NCBI GenBank assembly: GCA_002337545.1
Contig: DDGE01000071.1
Location: forward strand, 55,303 to 83,125
DNA: 27,823 nt
DNA from: Phycisphaerales bacterium UBA1910
GTDB taxonomy: Bacteria > Planctomycetota > Phycisphaerae > Phycisphaerales > UBA1924
Reading direction: 5' to 3'
Within the stretch, counting starts at the first letter, position 1, and each line of letters opens with the position of its first letter. The notes under the pieces are model-generated. The model searched no databases. It was not told the DNA's origin and worked only from the letters and a program-made list of their open reading frames with translations. Shown in pieces: positions 22,492 to 27,823 of the stretch. Made by a program: the position numbers and the translations under genes.

Positions 22492-23781
22492 ATGGCGACA
22501 TATACCTACCAAGCGCTCAACGCGTCCGGGAAGACCCAGAAGGGCACGGTCGAGGCTTCGAGCTCTGAAGAAGCGATTCAGCGCATTAAGGCGCAAGGGT
22601 ACTTCCCTACTTCGGTCCAGCCGCAGAAGGAAAAGAAGCCCAAGGGTGCTGCTGCAGCCGCGGAAGCAAACGCGAAGAAGAAAAAGAAGAAGAAGAAGGG
22701 TGGCGGCTTCTCGATCGGCAAGGTCGGCGCGAAGCACCTCACGCTTTTCACCCGTCAGCTTTCGACACTGCAGGATGCGGGTTTGCCACTCCTGCGTTCG
22801 CTGCAGATCCTTGAGAGCCAGCAGAAGCCTGGGCTCATGAAGAACATTCTTCTGGGCGTCTGCGAAGAGGTCGAGGGTGGTAGTTCATTATCCGAGGCCA
22901 TGGGCAAGTACCCAAAGGCATTTAACCATCTTTATGTCAAGATGGTCAACGCGGGTGAGATCGGTGGTGTTCTTGATGTCATTCTCCAGCGACTCAGTGA
23001 GTTTATGGAGAAGAGCCAGAAGCTCAAGGCCAAGATCAAGGGTGCGATGGTCTATCCGATCGTGGTCCTGATTGTCGCGATCACAATTCTGACGGCGATT
23101 ATGCTGCTCATCATTCCGAAGTTTGAAGAGATCTTCACGGACTTTGAGATCGAACTCCCCTCGCTGACGCAAGGCCTGATTACAACAAGCCGTTGGGTTG
23201 CGGGTTCAAACCCTGGTCAAGAGATTCCCGGCTGGTTCTTTATGGTGTTCGGGGTTCCGATTATGTGGATCTCGATCAAGATTCTTCGCAAGACCCCTCC
23301 CGGTCGTGCGATGTTTGATTACCTGATTCTCTGGACTCCGGTTGTTGGCAAGCTGGTGCGCAAGACAATCATCGCGCGTTTCACCCGGACAATGGGGACG
23401 CTGATCAGTGCCGGTGTGCCGATTTTGGAAGCGGTCACTATTACTTCGCAGACTTCAGGGAACTATGTCTTCGAGAAGGCGCTGATGAATGTGCATGATT
23501 CGATCCGCGAGGGTGAGACATTTGCTGTGCCACTTCGTGAGAGCAAGACCTGCGATCCGATCGTTGTGAACATGATTGATGTCGGTGAAGAGACAGGCGA
23601 GATGGATGCAATGCTGCTGAAGATCGCTGATAACTACGATGAGGAAGTCGATGTCGCGGTCGCGGCATTGGTCTCGCTGCTGGAGCCGATCATGGTCGTG
23701 CTCCTTGGCGGCATGGTCGGGACGATCGTCGTCGCGATGTTCCTCCCCATGATCAAGATGCTCGAATCGCTTAGCGGTTGA
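22492..23781 (+). CDS. PilC/GspF inner-membrane platform protein
   Basis: A 429-residue polytopic protein that links the assembly ATPase to the growing pilus. Seen directly: the N-terminal YTYQALNASGKTQKGTVEA (4-22) cap; an Ala/Lys-rich linker with eight consecutive Lys (62-69); and two homologous T2SSF domains (about 85-205 and 295-415), each with the LTLFTRQLSTLQDAGLPLL / ARFTRTMGTLISAGVPILEA pattern and a G-E motif (NAGEIGG, 153-159; DVGEETGEMD, 363-372). Membrane segments are at about 187-208, 247-265 and 395-420, which is the usual count. AAGGA precedes the ATG. GspF and PilC cannot be told apart by sequence alone here. Confidence 0.94.
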   Translation: MATYTYQALNASGKTQKGTVEASSSEEAIQRIKAQGYFPTSVQPQKEKKPKGAAAAAEANAKKKKKKKKGGGFSIGKVGAKHLTLFTRQLSTLQDAGLPLLRSLQILESQQKPGLMKNILLGVCEEVEGGSSLSEAMGKYPKAFNHLYVKMVNAGEIGGVLDVILQRLSEFMEKSQKLKAKIKGAMVYPIVVLIVAITILTAIMLLIIPKFEEIFTDFEIELPSLTQGLITTSRWVAGSNPGQEIPGWFFMVFGVPIMWISIKILRKTPPGRAMFDYLILWTPVVGKLVRKTIIARFTRTMGTLISAGVPILEAVTITSQTSGNYVFEKALMNVHDSIREGETFAVPLRESKTCDPIVVNMIDVGEETGEMDAMLLKIADNYDEEVDVAVAALVSLLEPIMVVLLGGMVGTIVVAMFLPMIKMLESLSG

Positions 23782-23837
23782 ATGAGCAGGATCGTGCGAA
23801 CAGATACACACGGGACGATTGAGGAAACCCAATCACG

Positions 23838-24974
23838 ATGAATATTCATCAAGGACATCACGCATTCACGAACCGGAGGGGCTTTACGCTGATGGAGCTC
23901 CTGGTGGTCATCGTGATCACGCTGGTGCTGCTCGCGCTCGTGCTTTCGGGTTTGAATCGTGCGACCAAGGCGGGGCGTCGTGCAGCGACGCAGGAGTCGG
24001 TATCGTCGCTCGCGAAGGCGGTCGATCAGTTCAAGCAGGAGTTCGGGTTCCTCCCACCCCTGATTCATGACGGGATGCCGATCAGCGCCGGGGAATCAGA
24101 TTTCCGCCCCTTCGATTACCTGAGCGGCAGTTCCCTGCCCGATGGGCCAACCTTCCTTGTTGACGATGGCCCGTATGAGTACCAGACCCTCACGGTCTGG
24201 AACGAGGGTGTCGATGCCGAGTTCTTCCGTGGTCGCAACAACGGGGGACCATTCGACGCAGGCTGGAGCGAGGAGCGGGCGTGGAATGATCGTCGCTATT
24301 CCAAGTATGCGCTCGCCTACTACCTCACTGGCGTGCTGGACAAAGCGGTCGATGGCGTCCGTGGTCCTGGTATGACCCGTCCCATCGTGGACGGATCGTT
24401 CCTCGGAGTTGGGTACCCCGTGGGCTCTGTGCGTGAAAAGTACGAACCGCTGATGGACACGGAACGCCGTGGGGCTCGGATCGTCAACGGTTATGTTGAA
24501 CCCAAGGAAGTTGTGGAGCACAACACCAGCGGTTCGATCGGTGATGCGGATTCTGTCCGTGATATGTATGAAGATTATCAACGCGAGCAGCTCTTCGCGT
24601 TTGTCGATGGCTTTGGGAACGCGATTCGCTACTACCGGTGGGAGCCGGGACGGCTTGTTGGGTTGCAGCTTGTGATCGAATCCGAGCTGGACCTCAATAT
24701 CCCGCCGGTGCTTATCGATCCGGTTGAGTATGAAAAGGTCCAAAACGACCCGATGAATCTCGATCGTGATGATGTGAACTTCATCGGCGAGGATGCGAAG
24801 CTCCGCGAGGCACGCTATGCGGTTGTCAGCGCCGGCCCAGACGGATACTTCGGGACCGAGTCGATCGATTCGATCGCAGAGTTCCTGCGTGAAGATGTGC
24901 CCTCCTCGAGTGAGGATCAGGCACTGATGCGTCAGCAGGTTTGGGCCGACAATCTTTATGAGGTGGGACGATGA
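23838..24974 (+). CDS. Type II secretion / type IV pseudopilin, GspG-like, oversized
   Basis: A 378-residue prepilin-like protein. The class III signal is clear: a 15-residue basic leader ending RRG, then FTLMELLVVIVITLVLL (16-32), with Glu at +5, for cleavage and methylation by prepilin peptidase. The helix continues into a soluble domain with AVDQFKQEFGFLPP, and later DGFGNAIRYYRW and VVSAGPDGYFGT, which resemble the GspG pattern D-x-W-G-N-P and SAGPDG-x-GT. Between these there is a long insert of roughly 200 residues with no family match that I recognise. Typical GspG is about 140-150 residues, so this is more than twice the usual size. GAGGAAA precedes the ATG. The next gene overlaps by 4 bases. 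Confidence 0.85.
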   Translation: MNIHQGHHAFTNRRGFTLMELLVVIVITLVLLALVLSGLNRATKAGRRAATQESVSSLAKAVDQFKQEFGFLPPLIHDGMPISAGESDFRPFDYLSGSSLPDGPTFLVDDGPYEYQTLTVWNEGVDAEFFRGRNNGGPFDAGWSEERAWNDRRYSKYALAYYLTGVLDKAVDGVRGPGMTRPIVDGSFLGVGYPVGSVREKYEPLMDTERRGARIVNGYVEPKEVVEHNTSGSIGDADSVRDMYEDYQREQLFAFVDGFGNAIRYYRWEPGRLVGLQLVIESELDLNIPPVLIDPVEYEKVQNDPMNLDRDDVNFIGEDAKLREARYAVVSAGPDGYFGTESIDSIAEFLREDVPSSSEDQALMRQQVWADNLYEVGR

Positions 24975-26242
24975 GAAAGAACACGCCCATGCTCAGCAGC
25001 GTTCGTCTGCGAAACGCGTACACGGTCGTCGAACTGCTCGTTGTTATTGTGATCGCGGGGTTGCTCCTCACGATCGCGGTCCCCGCGTTTCAGTCCACGA
25101 TCTATTCTTCCAACCGAACCCTCGCAGTGAATGCGCTGCAGGCAGCGTCGGTGATGGGGCGCGATGTCGCGATCAACACCGGCAAAGACGGGGCGATCGT
25201 CTTCGTATTCGATCCCGAAGTCGGTCGAATCCAGATCATCCCAGCGATTCGCGTTGGGACAGTTCGCGAAGCCACAACCGCACCAGCCGGCAGCGGCGGT
25301 GGGGGCGGTCCGAGTTCGGTCGGTTTCGGTGACCAGCCATACTTTGATCGCGAGGTCTTTGTTCCCGCACCGGTTGGTGAGGTGCTCACCCTGCCAGCGG
25401 GATGGATGGTGCGTGGATACGCTTCCCCGGGTCTCATGCTCGATTATGACTCCGCGGGTAATCCTGCGGCGGCTTGGTACAACTCCATGATGTACGGCGG
25501 CCTCAATGTCCGCGATGACGCAAAGGACGAGGCGCACTGGGTCTTCCCGGAAACCGGATTCTTCGCGAAGGACGCGCAGGTCAACGGCGGGTCGCTCGAT
25601 GGGTCATTCTCAAATGTAAATGCGGACGACCCGACAGCCCGTCAGTCTTTCATGATCCGGTTCGATGGCCGCACCGGCGCCGTCAGCCGAGACACGCGTT
25701 CCGCGCTGTTCATCGATCCACGCAACAGCAACCAACGAGAGCCGGGCGGCAACCGGCCGGATCAGTACGAGATCACCATGCGTCCCGATCTTGCAGAGGA
25801 TCTTGAGGTCTGGGCGTCGCGTGTGATCAGCTCGCCAGACATCACAAATGATGGTATCGCGTATGGGCGTGACGACGGCCGGCTTCGCGATCAACTCATT
25901 GGAAACGCGAGTAATGACACAGTCTTGGTGAAGCCTGTCTCGCGGGTCGCGCTGTACGATGAGAACAAGCTTGCACTCGGGATTCGCGCCCGAGGAGTGA
26001 ACCGGGAGACCGGAACGATCTACCTGCCTCACGAACAGGACCAACGCCAGGTCGATATCCAACTCGATTTGTCGTTGTTCACTGACATCAACAACGAGGA
26101 AGATGTGATCGAACGCATCAACTCGTGGATCGATGGTGATACCGACTTTGATGGGACAGTAAGTTTCTTGACGGACGAGCCGGATTCTCGCCTCTTCCTC
26201 GTTCAGTCATACACGGGAGAACTCAAGGAGATCCTCCGATGA
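24971..26242 (+). CDS. Pseudopilin (GspH-like) with an Ala at the cleavage site, oversized
   Basis: A 423-residue prepilin-like protein. The leader (1-16) ends RNA instead of the usual RG or KG; cleavage would fall before YTVVELLVVIVIAGLLLTIAV (split as YTVVELLVVIV and IAGLLLTIAV), which keeps Glu at +5 (Glu21). The helix is followed by AVNALQAASVMGRDVAINTG, reminiscent of the GspH/FimT N-terminal domain, a Gly-rich loop (about 109-114), and a large acidic C-terminal domain with no recognised family. The start overlaps the preceding stop as ATGA, with GAGGTGGG upstream. It is about two to three times the usual length of GspH. It probably forms part of the tip or minor subunit set of the pseudopilus. 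Confidence 0.78.
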   Translation: MRKNTPMLSSVRLRNAYTVVELLVVIVIAGLLLTIAVPAFQSTIYSSNRTLAVNALQAASVMGRDVAINTGKDGAIVFVFDPEVGRIQIIPAIRVGTVREATTAPAGSGGGGGPSSVGFGDQPYFDREVFVPAPVGEVLTLPAGWMVRGYASPGLMLDYDSAGNPAAAWYNSMMYGGLNVRDDAKDEAHWVFPETGFFAKDAQVNGGSLDGSFSNVNADDPTARQSFMIRFDGRTGAVSRDTRSALFIDPRNSNQREPGGNRPDQYEITMRPDLAEDLEVWASRVISSPDITNDGIAYGRDDGRLRDQLIGNASNDTVLVKPVSRVALYDENKLALGIRARGVNRETGTIYLPHEQDQRQVDIQLDLSLFTDINNEEDVIERINSWIDGDTDFDGTVSFLTDEPDSRLFLVQSYTGELKEILR

Positions 26243-27369
26243 TGACGGACACACACAGATATGAACGGCGAGGCTTTTCACTCATCGAGGTGCTGATCGC
26301 GGTGCTTGTGCTCGCGATCGGGATGCTCGGACTGGGCGCCGTTTTTCCCGCGATCATCGCGGAGCAGCGCGATTCATTCGCCGCGATCGAAGGCGAGAAC
26401 GCAGCAGCGTCCGCGGCGGCGTTGTTGCAGAATCCGGAACTGGTGGATTTCTCGTTTGTTGACGAGTCGTTCGGAAAATATGCAAATTCCTCCGCTTATC
26501 GATACGAGCACTTGTGGTCGGTACAGGATTTCAGTTCGAATCCGTATGACCTTGATGACGGCACGATTCATCGCCCAGGGATAAACTTTGTCACCGGGCT
26601 GTGGACATTCGACTTCGATGGAGATCTATTCAACGGTGCGAGCGGGAACCCGCCAGCAACGGATGTGTATGTGTCTCAGATCCCGCTTTCGGCACGCCTT
26701 TACCCCCAGCCATACTCGGGCAAGGAACCCAAGATGGTTTGGGATATCGCGCTCCGTCGTGAGCCGAAGGGAAACCAGCTTCAAGCGGCAATCTTTGTGC
26801 GACGCATCGATGCACGCATCAGAGTTCCACGAGACAATACCCTTAGCGATGTGCTCACCGGTGGAGGGAACATCAGTGCAACCCGCACCAGACTCCCGGT
26901 TGCGATTACGGGTGCAACAGGATTGCCCGCCGCAGATGATGGTTCCGGAAACCATTTCTATGCTGTGATTCAGGCGCTCAAAGTCGAGGTTCACCCTGAG
27001 CGGCTTGATTGGCTTGTCTTCCCCGACGGGCGCGACGGAAGCGTTGACACATCGATCGATCTTGCGACGAAGGTAGGGCAGAAACTAGTTGATAATACGG
27101 GCACCGTCCGTACGGTCGTGGGCCCTGCTGAAGCAGGGCCATCCGATCCACTCGTGGGGCTGCTCTCCTCAGCGCGAGTTGTTGTTGTTGATCCTCCTTT
27201 CCTTCCGAGTAATGCTGGTGGGGCGGACACAGACCGTGTGTACCCCGGCGGGTCAAACTCACAAGACAAGGAATGGGACGATGAACGGGCGAGCTGGGTG
27301 CGCCAGGTGATCTTCACCCCGCGAGAACCCGTCGCCGTCAAGATTGTCACGCTCGGAGGTGCATCATGA
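26239..27369 (+). CDS. Pseudopilin (PilV/GspI-like), oversized
   Basis: A 376-residue prepilin-like protein. A short leader ends RRG12, followed by FSLIEVLIAVLVLAIGMLGL (13-32), with Glu17 at +5; the SLIEVLIALxVLAIGMLG form is typical of PilV/GspI minor pilins. The soluble domain is rich in acidic, Gly and Asn residues and I do not recognise a domain in it. AAGGAG lies eight bases upstream, and the gene overlaps both neighbours by 4 bases. Minor pilins of this class are normally 120-200 residues, so it is much larger than usual. Likely role: part of the initiating minor pseudopilin complex. Confidence 0.82.
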   Translation: MMTDTHRYERRGFSLIEVLIAVLVLAIGMLGLGAVFPAIIAEQRDSFAAIEGENAAASAAALLQNPELVDFSFVDESFGKYANSSAYRYEHLWSVQDFSSNPYDLDDGTIHRPGINFVTGLWTFDFDGDLFNGASGNPPATDVYVSQIPLSARLYPQPYSGKEPKMVWDIALRREPKGNQLQAAIFVRRIDARIRVPRDNTLSDVLTGGGNISATRTRLPVAITGATGLPAADDGSGNHFYAVIQALKVEVHPERLDWLVFPDGRDGSVDTSIDLATKVGQKLVDNTGTVRTVVGPAEAGPSDPLVGLLSSARVVVVDPPFLPSNAGGADTDRVYPGGSNSQDKEWDDERASWVRQVIFTPREPVAVKIVTLGGAS

Positions 27370-27823
27370 ACGACCGAGCACCAAAGCACCGCGCCCGCAA
27401 TGGTTTTACCGTTGTCGAGATGCTCGTTGTCATCGGAATCCTCGTGGTCGTCTCGCTTGGCGTCGCGACGATATTCCAGAGCATCGGCGAGACGGTGTCC
27501 CGTGGGCGGAAGCTCTCAGAGCTCAACCAGTTCGCGGCGCGCATGGAACGCGTGATGCGGAATGACTTCAATAACATGACGCGCGACGGGTTCCTTGTCA
27601 TCATCAATAAGAACGCCGGCGCGGGGCGCGATGTCCAGCTGTACCGCGGTGAGACGACGGATCGCGATGGGAACGGGATTGAAGGCAGCCCCCGTCGCAG
27701 TGATGAGATCATGTTCTTCGCGCGTGGCGATTTCGTCTCCCAGCGTCGCGCGATCGCGCCCAATATGATCGCGACCTCAAACGAGGCGGCGATCTACTAT
27801 GGGCACGGACAGAAGCGTCGCCC
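27366..27823 (+). CDS. Pseudopilin (GspJ/PilW-like), N-terminal part
   Basis: The first 152 residues are visible before the window ends. The leader ends RNG13, followed by FTVVEMLVVIGILVVVSLGV (14-33), with Glu18 at +5, a normal prepilin cleavage and methylation site. The following segment (SIGETVSRGRKLSELNQFAARMERVMRNDF, in pieces) fits the long N-terminal helix, and the pattern of a leading helix with RMERVMRNDF resembles GspJ/PilW minor pilins. The ATG overlaps the previous stop, so this is the fourth gene in the coupled pseudopilin series. Its full length and C-terminal domain are outside the window. Confidence 0.8.
   Translation, partial: MNDRAPKHRARNGFTVVEMLVVIGILVVVSLGVATIFQSIGETVSRGRKLSELNQFAARMERVMRNDFNNMTRDGFLVIINKNAGAGRDVQLYRGETTDRDGNGIEGSPRRSDEIMFFARGDFVSQRRAIAPNMIATSNEAAIYYGHGQKRR

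Noticed and set aside
1..27823. Search for CRISPR arrays, insertion sequences, integrase or attachment sites
   Set aside because: No regular direct repeats with spacers, no transposase or integrase motifs, and no duplication of the tRNA-Gly 3' end were seen.

Overview
The window is a moderately GC-rich bacterial chromosomal segment, almost fully coding, with no mobile elements or CRISPR arrays. The pairing of a PilB/PilT/GspF-type assembly system with very large pseudopilins, and the sulfotransferase-containing glycan locus, resemble a planctomycete, possibly Phycisphaerae. This is inference from gene style only; there is no rRNA or phylogenetic marker to confirm it.

Region 1 (1-14248, all + strand) looks like one long operon for a surface or exported glycan, with junctions that mostly overlap or are only a few bases apart. 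In order it holds the tail of a probable membrane protein, a GT2 glycosyltransferase, a PAPS-type sulfotransferase, a second GT2 with C-terminal membrane segments, a GT4 glycosyltransferase, a third GT2, a WecG/TagA/CpsF (GT26) glycosyltransferase, and a UDP-HexNAc 6-dehydrogenase. These are followed directly by a 1899-residue two-module NRPS (A-PCP-C-A-PCP-TE) and a low-specificity threonine aldolase. The glycan genes predict a sulfated, uronic-acid-containing polysaccharide or glycolipid. The NRPS predicts a released dipeptide or a dipeptidyl group transferred to another molecule. Their co-location is the most interesting feature of the window.

Region 2 (14247-17637) is housekeeping. It holds a tRNA-Gly(TCC) on the minus strand with its own promoter and terminator, and a lipoprotein cytochrome c with a clear promoter. 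A bidirectional terminator lies between the cytochrome and a convergent minus-strand pair: a stand-alone CoaB, and an unusual fusion of an RGG-rich tail, an RluA-like pseudouridine synthase domain and a class I methyltransferase domain.

Region 3 (17638-27823, all + strand) is a type IV pilus / type II secretion locus. It has a PilB/GspE-like ATPase, PilT, a second PilB/GspE-like ATPase, a PilC/GspF platform protein, and then four pseudopilin genes coupled by 4-base ATGA overlaps after the first, the last truncated by the window edge. Both assembly ATPases carry N-terminal MshEN-like motifs that suggest c-di-GMP control, and both lack the cysteine zinc motif usual in this family. A terminator-like hairpin and inverted repeats between pilT and the second ATPase suggest that the locus is split into at least two transcription units.
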